From: Dictyobacter vulcani
GTDB lineage: Bacteria > Chloroflexota > Ktedonobacteria > Ktedonobacterales > Ktedonobacteraceae
DNA length: 64,000 nucleotides
Direction of reading: 5' to 3'
NCBI RefSeq assembly: GCF_008974265.1
Contig: NZ_BKZW01000001.1
Coordinates: forward strand, 3,658,001-3,722,000
The first letter of the stretch is position 1. Each line of letters opens with the position of its first letter. Shown piece by piece: positions 1 through 8,735 of the stretch. A program made the position numbers and the translations under genes. The notes under the pieces were generated by a model, which saw nothing but the letters and a program-made list of their open reading frames with translations, made no database searches and was not told the origin of the DNA.

Positions 1-188
1 TTTGCATTTTCACGTAAAATATTTTCGAAAGCTTGTAAAACTCTATTTATTGAAATACTATAAATAGCTAATGGATGACGCAAATTGTGTTCAGTATGAT
101 GAAGCACTTTATCTGGAAGCACACATAGATAATTATAAACTCGTGGAAACAAATTACCGGCTTGGGATACGCTGTATGAAAATGCCAT
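1..188 (-). CDS. Partial hypothetical protein running off the left edge
   Basis: An open frame starts at the ATG at 188-186 and is still open at base 1, showing 62 residues (begins MAFSYSVSQAG). I recognise no family. The frame also stays open upstream of this ATG to a TAG at 266-264, so the visible ATG could be internal to a decayed longer gene. There is no clear Shine-Dalgarno site. It lies on the same strand as, and downstream of, the 352-2039 unit and may belong to it. Confidence 0.35.
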   Translation of the reverse strand, partial: MAFSYSVSQAGNLFPRVYNYLCVLPDKVLHHTEHNLRHPLAIYSISINRVLQAFENILRENA

Positions 189-351
189 ATTAAAAAATCT
201 CCAGCTGCAAATATATACAAACCAATTTGTAACTGCGCAAATAAAATCTAACCCGGAGGGGCTCTAACTTCTGGAGCCTACTAATGATATTTTATTACCT
301 GTATTGTTTAATGAACCTTTGTCTGATTTACATTATTTGAAAATAATTTAT

Positions 352-1608
352 CTAGAAATCATACGTTTCATTATTTTCAAATGATTGACTGCCTATTTCT
401 TTTTCGTCGAAAACACTTATTAGGAAAATTCCTTCATCTACGATAACAGCCACAAGATTTTGAAATCTTTTAGAACGTGGAAAAGTGCGAATTAGAACAA
501 TATCCCCTTGTAGGAGTTCTACCATCTGCTTACCAACATTTGGAACTAATGCAACAGTATCTATTGTCTCAACGATTTGACCAGGCTTGCAAGGATAAGT
601 TGCGATAATTCCTCTGTTTAAGTGCCATATACGTCCATCTTTTCCTAGTGAGAGTTGTTTTTTGTTGTGGCCCTTTTTATCTTCTTTTTCTATTTCTATT
701 TCTTCTTCAGCTTTAAGCGAGAGAGAAAGAAAAAGGCCAGAAAGGGTTGCAATAAAGAGACGATGGGTGGAATTGTGTACGAAGCGTACCCTATCATTCT
801 CATCAATTTTATGTTTAGTAAAAGCTTGAGCTAATAAATATTCTAAGTCAGTAGCTTGGGGATCAACTCCTGTAACTACTTTGCGTTCTCTTTCTAGTCC
901 TAATGTATTACTGTCTCCAGTTTGGCTGTGAAACAGATAAGGGTGATCGTAGCTGGGATAATTGATAATATTCTCATTCATCCATGAGGTTGTAAGGGAC
1001 TTTTCCGCTACCTTTTGATCGTTTTTCTTTGATCCATGGTCCCATAACCTGAATTCATCAATTAAGGAAATCAGCCCTTCATCATCACATGAAGCGTTTA
1101 CTGTACCATTGCGAGCTGATAGATTCATGCAACGTGCATCATGCCTTTTTTGTAATGATTTTGTCTCTACTTGTCCATTGGATTTCCAATCAATATCCAT
1201 ATTATAAAGGCCGCCTGTGGCTCCTAAAAACATACGGCCATTGTAAATAAGTAGATCTAAAATCATAGGATCAAGCAAATTTATTTCTTTTTGCTCTACT
1301 AAAAACTTCTCGGGGACAATTTCGATGATACCTTTGGAGAGAACATCGACTGCATTTAAAAATGTTAAATTCATTTCCCAGTTTTTCATAAGCATTTTGA
1401 ATTGTTCGCTTGCTAACCAATCGTTGCGGGTGAAAAGTAATGTTGGTGCTGGTATGGTATCAGGGTGATGCTGTACTTCAATTTGTTCTATCATTTTCTC
1501 TAGATTGTAGATTTGAAGCCTACGATCCACTGTTAGTCCAATTAGGCGTCCCATATAGATGTAGACATCATCATACTCACCAGGTAAAAACAGTTTGACT
1601 ATTTTCAT
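352..1608 (-). CDS. Hypothetical protein, beta-propeller-like
   Basis: 418 residues, not recognised as a named family. Several stretches look like propeller blades, with a hydrophobic strand, a turn and a Gly/Leu-rich strand: YMGRLIGLTVDRRL near the N-terminus, NGRMFLGATGGLYNM around residue 125-140, HRLFIATLSGLFLSLSL around 282-298 and GRIWHLNRGIIATY around 330. A charged Glu/Lys loop separates the last blades. No signal peptide or membrane helix is visible, so it is probably cytosolic. Its ATG overlaps the stop of the upstream 144-aa gene by four bases (ATGA), so the pair is translationally coupled. A sensor or scaffold role is inference only. Confidence 0.75.
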   Translation of the reverse strand: MKIVKLFLPGEYDDVYIYMGRLIGLTVDRRLQIYNLEKMIEQIEVQHHPDTIPAPTLLFTRNDWLASEQFKMLMKNWEMNLTFLNAVDVLSKGIIEIVPEKFLVEQKEINLLDPMILDLLIYNGRMFLGATGGLYNMDIDWKSNGQVETKSLQKRHDARCMNLSARNGTVNASCDDEGLISLIDEFRLWDHGSKKNDQKVAEKSLTTSWMNENIINYPSYDHPYLFHSQTGDSNTLGLERERKVVTGVDPQATDLEYLLAQAFTKHKIDENDRVRFVHNSTHRLFIATLSGLFLSLSLKAEEEIEIEKEDKKGHNKKQLSLGKDGRIWHLNRGIIATYPCKPGQIVETIDTVALVPNVGKQMVELLQGDIVLIRTFPRSKRFQNLVAVIVDEGIFLISVFDEKEIGSQSFENNETYDF

Positions 1609-2039
1609 ATCAACCCCTTCACAATCTTTTTTGCCATTCCCCGAGAGATCTCATTTGTATCTGCCCAGAACTTCCTTACAAAATCATCTGATGGCCGAGC
1701 GCTGTATGTATGAAGAGGGTAACCATGCCAGGGGTCTTGTTGATTTGTAGGATGAGGGAACTTACAAATGATTTCGTTCTCAGTACCAAGGGATGTTTTA
1801 GCTTGATTATGTATTCCCCAGTAGTCGCCTTTATTATCTTGCCAATTTTTTTTGTCTGCTGTACAGAAGATATTATACTCTGTATCCCGTGAGATATTGG
1901 GATCCCATAAACTTTTTTTCCCTCCGGTTGAGGTACGGCTACGATGATAATTTAGAGAGAGGTAGTGTTTACCTGATAAAGTTGGGCCGAACAACTGTCC
2001 GTCATTATGTGTATTCATTACAGTCATATTGGTATCCAT
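1605..2039 (-). CDS. Hypothetical protein, first gene of a coupled pair
   Basis: 144 residues with no family I can name. The N-terminus is polar. The C-terminal third carries WHGYPLHTY, RPSDDFVRKFW and a basic helix ending AKKIVKGLI, which looks like a conserved folded segment. A ribosome site (AAAGGG) precedes the ATG. It is divergent from hsdM. The 284-base gap between them holds only one weak minus-strand frame (2085-2288, 67 codons) that I do not support. Coupling to the propeller-like gene suggests the two act together, and the adjacent restriction operon suggests, without proof, a role in conflict or defence. Confidence 0.65.
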   Translation of the reverse strand: MDTNMTVMNTHNDGQLFGPTLSGKHYLSLNYHRSRTSTGGKKSLWDPNISRDTEYNIFCTADKKNWQDNKGDYWGIHNQAKTSLGTENEIICKFPHPTNQQDPWHGYPLHTYSARPSDDFVRKFWADTNEISRGMAKKIVKGLI

Positions 2040-2323
2040 ACCCTTTATGTGTTTTAGTACATCTTAATAAGAATACAGTATAATCTAAATGTTATCAATA
2101 ACTTGTATTGATGCTTGGGACTTTTGAGTGTGGAAAAAGTTGATTAGATACTTATTATCCTCATACACCCTTAGACCAATCACAATGAGATGGTAGGAGC
2201 TGGTTCGTAAAGATTTATATTGCATACCAAAGGCTTTCAGATCCTGGTGTTTGCCTGTATAATAGTCATCAGAACAATTATGATGCATGTAATAAGAGTC
2301 TTATAGGATGTAGGTGATATATT

Positions 2324-3979
2324 TTGGCTCGTAGAAAAAGTAGTAACAGTACACACCGATCAGATGCCCAGGGCGCGAATCAGTCGATTCTTCCTCTGGC
2401 CCTTCAGTCTGATGGACATCTTTCTATTTCTGAACTGGAGACATGGTTGTGGGATGCAGCGTGTGTGATTCGTGGCGCGGCAGATGCCCCCAAATATAAA
2501 GACTTCATTTTGCCTCTGGTCTTCTACAAGCGTCTCTCTGATGTCTTTGAAGATGAATGTCAGCAATATTTTGAGCTCTATGGCAGCGAGGAACTCGCTT
2601 ATGAATTTATCAAGGTGGACCATCAGCAGGCGCTTTTAGAGGGCCGTGCTCCAATGGTTCGTTTCTTTGTACCTGATGAATATCGCTGGATCAAAGTTCG
2701 TAATCATGGTTCGAGTGATCTTGGTGAATTTGTGACCAGCGCTATGCGCACGGTTGCTAATCTTAATCCAACTCTGAAGGGTGTCCTGGATGTCAAGGAC
2801 TATAACGAACGTCAAAGTGGCGAGCGTACCCTTGATGATGGTCGCCTGGCAGCTTTGATCGAAGTAGTGAGTCGTCACCGCCTGGGACTCCATAATGCAG
2901 AGCCTGATATCCTTGGGCGTGCCTATGAATACTTGCTGCGTAAATTTGCCGAAGGGCAGGGCCAGAGTGCAGGCGAGTTTTATACACCCAAAGAGGTGGG
3001 ATGGCTGATTGCATCCCTGATTAATCCCCACCCACAGAGCACTGTCTATGATCCAACATGTGGCTCTGGTGGTTTGCTCATCAAATCTCGCCTGTATTAT
3101 GAGGAGCATGCTAAAGATAAAGCTAAATCCCCCCGACTCTTCGGCCAGGAGTTAAACCCGGTTACCTTTGCAATGGCCAAGATGAATATGTTCCTGCATG
3201 ACTACACTGATTCTAGCTTTGCCGTTGGCGATACCTTCACAAAACCTGGCTTTGGTGCAGAAGGTTCAGGGTTGCAACAGTTTGATTATGTTGTTGCTAA
3301 TCCTATGTGGAACCAGGATGCCTATGAGGAATCTTTCTATGAACACGATCCCTGGGGGCGTTTCCAACACTTTGGTTATCCTCCTCACTCGTCTGCTGAC
3401 TGGGCATGGTTGCAACATATTTATGCTTCATTGAATGAACATGGCCGGGCTGCTGTCGTGCTTGATACAGGGTCAGTGTCGCGTGGTTCTGGTAGTAAAT
3501 CCAGCAACCGTGAGCGTGATATTCGTAAGAAATTTGTTGAGGAAGACATTATCGAATGTGTGATTCTATTGCCGGAAAATCTCTTCTATAATACCTCTGC
3601 TCCCGGTGTGGTGATAATGCTGAATCGTGATAAGCTGATCGAACGCAAGCATCAGATATTACTTATTAACGCGTCGAACTATTTTGTGAAGCGTAAGCCC
3701 AAAAACGAGCTTACTGGTGAAGGTATCGAGGTGATTAAACAGGCATTTTATAGTTGGGAGGAAATCGAGAAGTTAAGTCGATTAATTACAGTAAGTGAAG
3801 TTAGTAAAGTTGACTACAATTTGAGCCCATCTCAATTTGTGGATGTGAATGATATTGTGACACATAGATCTCTGCGATTTATTATGGAAGATCTTTTAAC
3901 TGTGAAATCTAATAGAGAGCAAGCTGATATTCAGCTTTCCAAATTGTTAGCCAAATTAAATTTAGACATTACATTCTAG
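2324..3979 (+). CDS. hsdM: Type I restriction-modification DNA methyltransferase (M subunit)
   Basis: 551 residues, typical HsdM length. The enzyme transfers methyl from S-adenosylmethionine to adenine N6 as part of the M2S methylase and the R2M2S restriction complex. The N-terminal HsdM_N helical domain (DAACVIRGA to KRLSDVFEDE) is followed by GEFYTPKEVGWLI, SAM motif I YDPTCGSGGLL at about residue 241, and catalytic motif IV ANPMW at about 325. NPMW replaces the textbook NPPF/Y, a variant I believe occurs in this family. The start is TTG, with an AGGTG site eight bases upstream. It is the first gene of the M-S-R operon, 24 bases before hsdS. Confidence 0.95.
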   Translation: MARRKSSNSTHRSDAQGANQSILPLALQSDGHLSISELETWLWDAACVIRGAADAPKYKDFILPLVFYKRLSDVFEDECQQYFELYGSEELAYEFIKVDHQQALLEGRAPMVRFFVPDEYRWIKVRNHGSSDLGEFVTSAMRTVANLNPTLKGVLDVKDYNERQSGERTLDDGRLAALIEVVSRHRLGLHNAEPDILGRAYEYLLRKFAEGQGQSAGEFYTPKEVGWLIASLINPHPQSTVYDPTCGSGGLLIKSRLYYEEHAKDKAKSPRLFGQELNPVTFAMAKMNMFLHDYTDSSFAVGDTFTKPGFGAEGSGLQQFDYVVANPMWNQDAYEESFYEHDPWGRFQHFGYPPHSSADWAWLQHIYASLNEHGRAAVVLDTGSVSRGSGSKSSNRERDIRKKFVEEDIIECVILLPENLFYNTSAPGVVIMLNRDKLIERKHQILLINASNYFVKRKPKNELTGEGIEVIKQAFYSWEEIEKLSRLITVSEVSKVDYNLSPSQFVDVNDIVTHRSLRFIMEDLLTVKSNREQADIQLSKLLAKLNLDITF

Positions 3980-4003
3980 AAGGGCTGAAGAAGTTTTTAA
4001 TGG

Positions 4004-5245
4004 ATGGGATTAGAGAATATGATTAGCCAAATAGAAGTTCTTGCAAATCAAGGGCAAAATCATTGGCAGGCTAAAGTTTTAGGGTCTGTTATAGATGTAT
4101 TTGATAAGCAAAGAAAGCCATTAAATGATTCACAGCGTTTGATGATGAAGGGAGTATACCCTTATTGCGGAGCCAATGGCATTGTTGATTATATCAATGA
4201 CTATCTTTTTGATGGGGAATATATCCTTTTAGCTGAAGATGGAGGATATTGGGGTTCATTTGATAATTCTGCATATTTAATGCGTGGTAAGTTTTGGGTA
4301 AATAACCATGCCCATATTTTGAGTGCACGAAAGGAAACAGTCGATAACCTTTTTCTTGTTTACTTACTTAATTATATGAATATTGGTTTGTTTATTACAG
4401 GCACAACACGTGGCAAACTTACTCAAGGGACAATGCTGAATATCCCTATCTTTTTTCCACCTCTTCCTGAGCAACGAGCTATTGCCCATACTCTACAAAC
4501 AGTGCAAAACACAATACAGGTACGTTGCAAAGAACTTGAACTTGAACGTGAGCGTAAAGCGGCGTTGATGCAGTACCTCTTTACATATGGAACATGTGAT
4601 GAAGTGCTAAAGCAAACAGAAATAGGAATGATGCCGAAGAAGTGGGAAATAGTAAGATTGGGAGAGGTATTTGAAACTCAGTTAGGGAAAATGCTTTCTC
4701 AAAAAGCCAGAACTGGAAAATCTTCCAAGCCATACATGCGAAATGCCAATGTCCAATGGGGAAGAGTAGAGTGTGAAGATGTGCTGGAAATGGACTTTGA
4801 TGAAAGAGAAAAAGAAAAATTTCGGTTACAGTATGGTGATATTTTGGTGTGTGAAGGTGGAGAAATAGGGAGAACGGCTATTTGGAGGGATGAGCTTGCA
4901 GAATGTTATTTTCAAAAAGCTATTCACCGGTTGCGTCCTCGTGGAAATCAAATGTTGCCAGCATTTTTTCTCCATCATATGGAACGTGCTTTTAGACATC
5001 AAAATATATATGGAATTGCTGGAACACAAACTACAATTGCTCATCTCCCTCAAGATAAATTATCGGCAATGCGTATTCCCAAACCCCCAATTGATGAACA
5101 GCGAGAAATTGCTCAAATTTTAGATGCTTGTGACAATAAACTTTCAGCTCTTGAAAAAGAAATCACCTTACACGAAGAATTTTTCCGTACCATGCTCGAA
5201 GAATTGATGACTGGTCGCTTATCGGCTCTCCCACTGGTGGAGTAG
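4004..5245 (+). CDS. hsdS: Type I restriction-modification specificity subunit (S)
   Basis: 413 residues. HsdS carries two target-recognition domains, each reading one half of a split DNA site, joined by conserved helical spacers. The first TRD covers roughly residues 20-155 and ends in PLPEQRAIAHTLQ plus a helix rich in Glu/Arg. The second covers about 210-360 and ends in PPIDEQREIAQILDACDNK plus a second helix. The paired EQR-x-IA signatures identify the family. It sits between hsdM and hsdR, with a 15-base gap to hsdR, so all three are probably cotranscribed. An upstream ATG four bases earlier is out of frame. Confidence 0.95.
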   Translation: MGLENMISQIEVLANQGQNHWQAKVLGSVIDVFDKQRKPLNDSQRLMMKGVYPYCGANGIVDYINDYLFDGEYILLAEDGGYWGSFDNSAYLMRGKFWVNNHAHILSARKETVDNLFLVYLLNYMNIGLFITGTTRGKLTQGTMLNIPIFFPPLPEQRAIAHTLQTVQNTIQVRCKELELERERKAALMQYLFTYGTCDEVLKQTEIGMMPKKWEIVRLGEVFETQLGKMLSQKARTGKSSKPYMRNANVQWGRVECEDVLEMDFDEREKEKFRLQYGDILVCEGGEIGRTAIWRDELAECYFQKAIHRLRPRGNQMLPAFFLHHMERAFRHQNIYGIAGTQTTIAHLPQDKLSAMRIPKPPIDEQREIAQILDACDNKLSALEKEITLHEEFFRTMLEELMTGRLSALPLVE

Positions 5246-5260
5246 TAAAGGAATTTTAGC

Positions 5261-8137
5261 GTGTGCAGTGAACGAAGGACCGTTCAGGTGCCAATGATTG
5301 GGTATGCTGTACAGATAGGTTGGCTGCCTCTGGATAGGAAAGTGGCTTTACGGCGGCGGCGAGGGGATGGTGGGCGTTTTTTATATGATACTTTGAAGCA
5401 GCAGTTGCTTGCACTCAATCCCGGTGTGCTTAATGAGCAACGAGCGGAGGAGGTAATACGCCAACTCAATCTTCTTAAGCCAACCATCGAGGGGAACCGT
5501 GATGCTTTACTCTGGCTCAAAGGAGAGAAATCTGTCTTTGTGCCTGAAGAGAATCGTGAACTCAATGTTCGTCTGATTGAATTTGAGGATATCAAACTCA
5601 ATATCTTTCAGGTGACCGATGAATGGCGGCAGCGCGATGTCACTGGTCTTGCCAATCGAGCTGATGTGGTTTTTCTGATCAATGGTTTACCCGTTGCCAT
5701 TGCTGAAACGAAGAAAGCAAATGCGACAGATGGCTTGTCTGCAGGAGTTGATCAGATCCGTCGTTACCATCAGGAAACGCCAGACATGCTGACCATTCCT
5801 CAGGTCTTTGAAGTCACACAACTGAAAGATTTCTTTTATGGTGCGACCTGGAGTACAAGTCGCAAGAATCTCTTCAACTGGAAAGAGGTCGTTTCAGGTG
5901 ACTTTGAGCAGAAAGTGAAGGATTTCTTTGACCAGCGGCGTTTCCTGAGAGTACTACAGGATTACATTATCTTCCTCTCTAAAGAGGATATCCTCACCAA
6001 GGTTATTCTGCGCCAGCATCAAGTGAGAGCCGTTGAGAAGGTGGTGCGGCGTGTCGAGGAAGGCGAAAAATATCATGGCTTGATCTGGCATACGCAGGGG
6101 AGCGGTAAGACGCTGACAATGATCACTATTGCGGCTCGTCTGCTTCAAGCTCCAAAGGGTGAGAAGCCCACCGTCATCATGATTGTAGACCGCAACGAGC
6201 TAGAGAGCCAGCTTTTCAAGAATATCCAGGCATACGGCATTAACAACGTTAAGATTGCTGAGAGTAAGCGTGATTTACAGGACATTCTTGACTCTGACTA
6301 TCGTGGCCTGGTTATCTCCATGATTCATAAGTTCGATAAGATTCGTGAGCGTAGTAATATGAGCAAACGGATCATCGTGCTGGTGGATGAGGCACATCGT
6401 AGCACAGGTGGTGGCCTGGGCGACTATCTTATGGGGGCCATCCCTAATGCCACGTATATCGGCTTTACGGGTACTCCTATTGATAAGCTCTCACAGGGCA
6501 AAGGGACCTTCAAAGTCTTTGGTGTTGACGATCAACAAGGTTATCTGGACAAGTATTCGATTGCCGAATCTATCGAGGATAATACCACGGTCAGATTGAA
6601 TTATGCACTGGCCCCCTCGACACTGCGCGTTGATCGTGAGACACTAGAAAAACAGTTTCTCGATCTGGCCGATGCAGAGGGTGTCAGCGATATCAACGAA
6701 CTGAACGCCATCCTTGATCGTGCTGTCGAGCTCAAAGAGATCATAAAAGCTCCTCAGCGTATTGAGCAGATTGCGCAGTATGTTGCCGAGCATTATCGTA
6801 GCACCGTTGAGCCTATGGGTTTTAAAGCGATGCTGGTAGCTGTTGACCGTGAGGCGTGCATTCTCTACAAAAAAGCTCTTGAGCAGTATTTGCCATCCGA
6901 TTGGATCGAGGCTGTCTACTCTCCGGCCCACAATGATACTGGCGATCTCAAAAAATATGCGTTGAGAGAAGATCAAGAGAAAACCGTTCGGCGTGATTTC
7001 CTGAAGAAGGACAAACTGCCAAAGATCCTCATTGTCACAGAAAAATTGCTCACAGGGTATGATGCACCTATCCTCTATTGCATGTACCTTGATAAGCCGA
7101 TGCGCGACCATGTCTTACTGCAAGCGATTGCACGTGTTAATCGGCCGTATGAAGACGAAGACGGCCAGGTCAAGCCTTGTGGGTTTGTACTGGACTTTGT
7201 TGGTATCTTCGAAAGGCTTGAGAAAGCACTTGCGTTTGATTCTGACGTCATTGATTCTGTGATTGAGAATATTGACACACTCAAACAACTGTTTGCCACC
7301 TGGATGAAGGAACTGGCTCCTCAATATTTGCCTTTTACACGTGCGCGTGATGACAAAGATATTGAGCGTATGACGAGCTACTTCTATAATGATAAAAAGC
7401 GGCGTGAAGAATTCCTCACCTTCTTCAGGCGGCTACAAAATCTCTATGAAGTGCTTTCTCCGACATCCTTCCTGCGTCCTTACCTGGAAGACTATGAGCG
7501 GCTAGCTGACCTCTATATGTTTGTTCGTCGTGATATTGATGCTGTCTCGCCTGATAAAGAATTGACCCGGAAGACGCGTGAATTGTTGCGCCAGAACACG
7601 ACGAGCAGCCCGCTACAATTGCCGGGAGCGATTCGTGAACTTGGAGCGAAACAGTTGCTGATGCTCAAAGAAAGTAACGTATCTGACACTATCAAGATAT
7701 TGAATTTGCGTAAACTGATTAATGTGGTCGTAGAGGAGAAGGCCAAATACGAGCCACACGTCATTCCGATTGGTGAGCGAGCTGAGGCGGTTACCAAGCA
7801 ATATGAAGAGCGCCATATTGCGACCCAGCAAGCGTTGGATGACTATGAAAAGCTTGCTGAGCAATATGTTCACGCCAATGAGCAGCGGCAACAATTAGGG
7901 CTTGATGCCAATGCCTTTGCCATTTTCATGGAATTACAGCAAAATGGTATAACCAACGCAACGCCTGAGCATGCGAGGGCGATTGATGACCTCTTTAAAC
8001 AGTATCCTGAGTACAAGTGGAATGATCAACAGATGCGCGAAGTGCGCCCACGGCTCTATAAGCAGCTTCACCCATTGTGTGGTGTGGTAAAATCAGTAGA
8101 AATAGGAGAAAAAATTTTCAGACTAGAGCGAATTTGA
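5261..8137 (+). CDS. hsdR: Type I restriction endonuclease, R subunit
   Basis: 958 residues. HsdR cleaves unmodified DNA after ATP-driven translocation. The N-terminal nuclease domain shows the PD-(D/E)XK core ADVVFLINGLPVAIAETKKA, with the E-x-K near residue 148. The SF2 motor follows: Walker A HTQGSGKT near 277, DEAH near 376, GFTGTPI, and motif VI QAIARVNRPYED. The C-terminal helical region binds the methylase. The start is GTG, 15 bases after hsdS, preceded by AAAGGA. The gene is intact and the operon looks functional. Confidence 0.95.
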   Translation: MCSERRTVQVPMIGYAVQIGWLPLDRKVALRRRRGDGGRFLYDTLKQQLLALNPGVLNEQRAEEVIRQLNLLKPTIEGNRDALLWLKGEKSVFVPEENRELNVRLIEFEDIKLNIFQVTDEWRQRDVTGLANRADVVFLINGLPVAIAETKKANATDGLSAGVDQIRRYHQETPDMLTIPQVFEVTQLKDFFYGATWSTSRKNLFNWKEVVSGDFEQKVKDFFDQRRFLRVLQDYIIFLSKEDILTKVILRQHQVRAVEKVVRRVEEGEKYHGLIWHTQGSGKTLTMITIAARLLQAPKGEKPTVIMIVDRNELESQLFKNIQAYGINNVKIAESKRDLQDILDSDYRGLVISMIHKFDKIRERSNMSKRIIVLVDEAHRSTGGGLGDYLMGAIPNATYIGFTGTPIDKLSQGKGTFKVFGVDDQQGYLDKYSIAESIEDNTTVRLNYALAPSTLRVDRETLEKQFLDLADAEGVSDINELNAILDRAVELKEIIKAPQRIEQIAQYVAEHYRSTVEPMGFKAMLVAVDREACILYKKALEQYLPSDWIEAVYSPAHNDTGDLKKYALREDQEKTVRRDFLKKDKLPKILIVTEKLLTGYDAPILYCMYLDKPMRDHVLLQAIARVNRPYEDEDGQVKPCGFVLDFVGIFERLEKALAFDSDVIDSVIENIDTLKQLFATWMKELAPQYLPFTRARDDKDIERMTSYFYNDKKRREEFLTFFRRLQNLYEVLSPTSFLRPYLEDYERLADLYMFVRRDIDAVSPDKELTRKTRELLRQNTTSSPLQLPGAIRELGAKQLLMLKESNVSDTIKILNLRKLINVVVEEKAKYEPHVIPIGERAEAVTKQYEERHIATQQALDDYEKLAEQYVHANEQRQQLGLDANAFAIFMELQQNGITNATPEHARAIDDLFKQYPEYKWNDQQMREVRPRLYKQLHPLCGVVKSVEIGEKIFRLERI

Positions 8138-8487
8138 AACAAGAAGTAAAGACCACAAAGCAACATTTTAAACGCTGGACAGACGATGAAGAAATGCGTT
8201 GGTCTGTTCAGCAGTGGGCCACCAGAATGGGGGTCAAGATTCCCAACATCCGTTTCCAGATGATGGAAAATCAATGGGGAACCATGACACCTTCTGGCTG
8301 GCTCGCCCTTGATCCTATGCTCCTCACTATGCCCAAAGAACTAGGAGAGTATGTCATCGTGCACGAACTGACCCATCTCCTGGCCCCCAATCATGGCAAG
8401 ATATTTAAGCTATTTCTGTATGCCTATATGCCCGACTGGGAAGAGCGAGAGCAAAAGCTGCAGGGATATTCAACCCCAAGAGCGTGA
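8134..8487 (+). CDS. YgjP/M48-like zinc metallopeptidase linked to type I RM
   Basis: Zinc-dependent hydrolase of the YgjP/WLM type (formerly DUF45). The core RFQMMENQWGTMTPSGWLAL is followed by VIVHELTHLLAPNHGKIF, which supplies HExxH and the third histidine. It overlaps the end of hsdR. The frame allows GTG at 8077 (61-base overlap) or TTG at 8134 (four-base TTGA overlap with the hsdR stop). I prefer 8134, though neither has a well-placed ribosome site. Such peptidases are often found beside hsdR in other bacteria. The substrate is unknown; control of HsdR by proteolysis is a guess. Confidence 0.85.
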   Translation: MKQEVKTTKQHFKRWTDDEEMRWSVQQWATRMGVKIPNIRFQMMENQWGTMTPSGWLALDPMLLTMPKELGEYVIVHELTHLLAPNHGKIFKLFLYAYMPDWEEREQKLQGYSTPRA

Positions 8488-8682
8488 TAGATTAAACACC
8501 CTCAATAGTGGGCCACTATCTGGCACTTAGCATTATGGACTGTTGAGATGATGCCAGACCGGTTGTAGTGCCACTTAAAAGCGGGTGGTGATCTGTAACA
8601 AATCCGCTATAAAGGTGATGGAGTTGCTGAGGGGGGAGCCGATTTTGCCCTGAATAGTGCGTCCTTGCCCCACGCACAACCA

Positions 8683-8723
8683 GCCATTTGTCAGGAGTAT
8701 GGTTGTTACTCCTGACAAATGGC
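8683..8723. terminator. Hairpin terminator between convergent genes
   Basis: A perfect 16-bp inverted repeat (GCCATTTGTCAGGAGT at 8683-8698 and its complement at 8708-8723) with a nine-base loop, followed by CTTTATTCTAT. It lies between the end of the restriction operon and the convergent 511-aa gene, so it can serve both strands. Confidence 0.7.
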
Positions 8724-8735
8724 CTTTATTCTATG

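Noticed and set aside
2085..2288. 67-codon minus frame upstream of the 144-aa gene
   Set aside because: AT-rich, no clear ribosome site and no motif; it lies in the divergent promoter region of hsdM.
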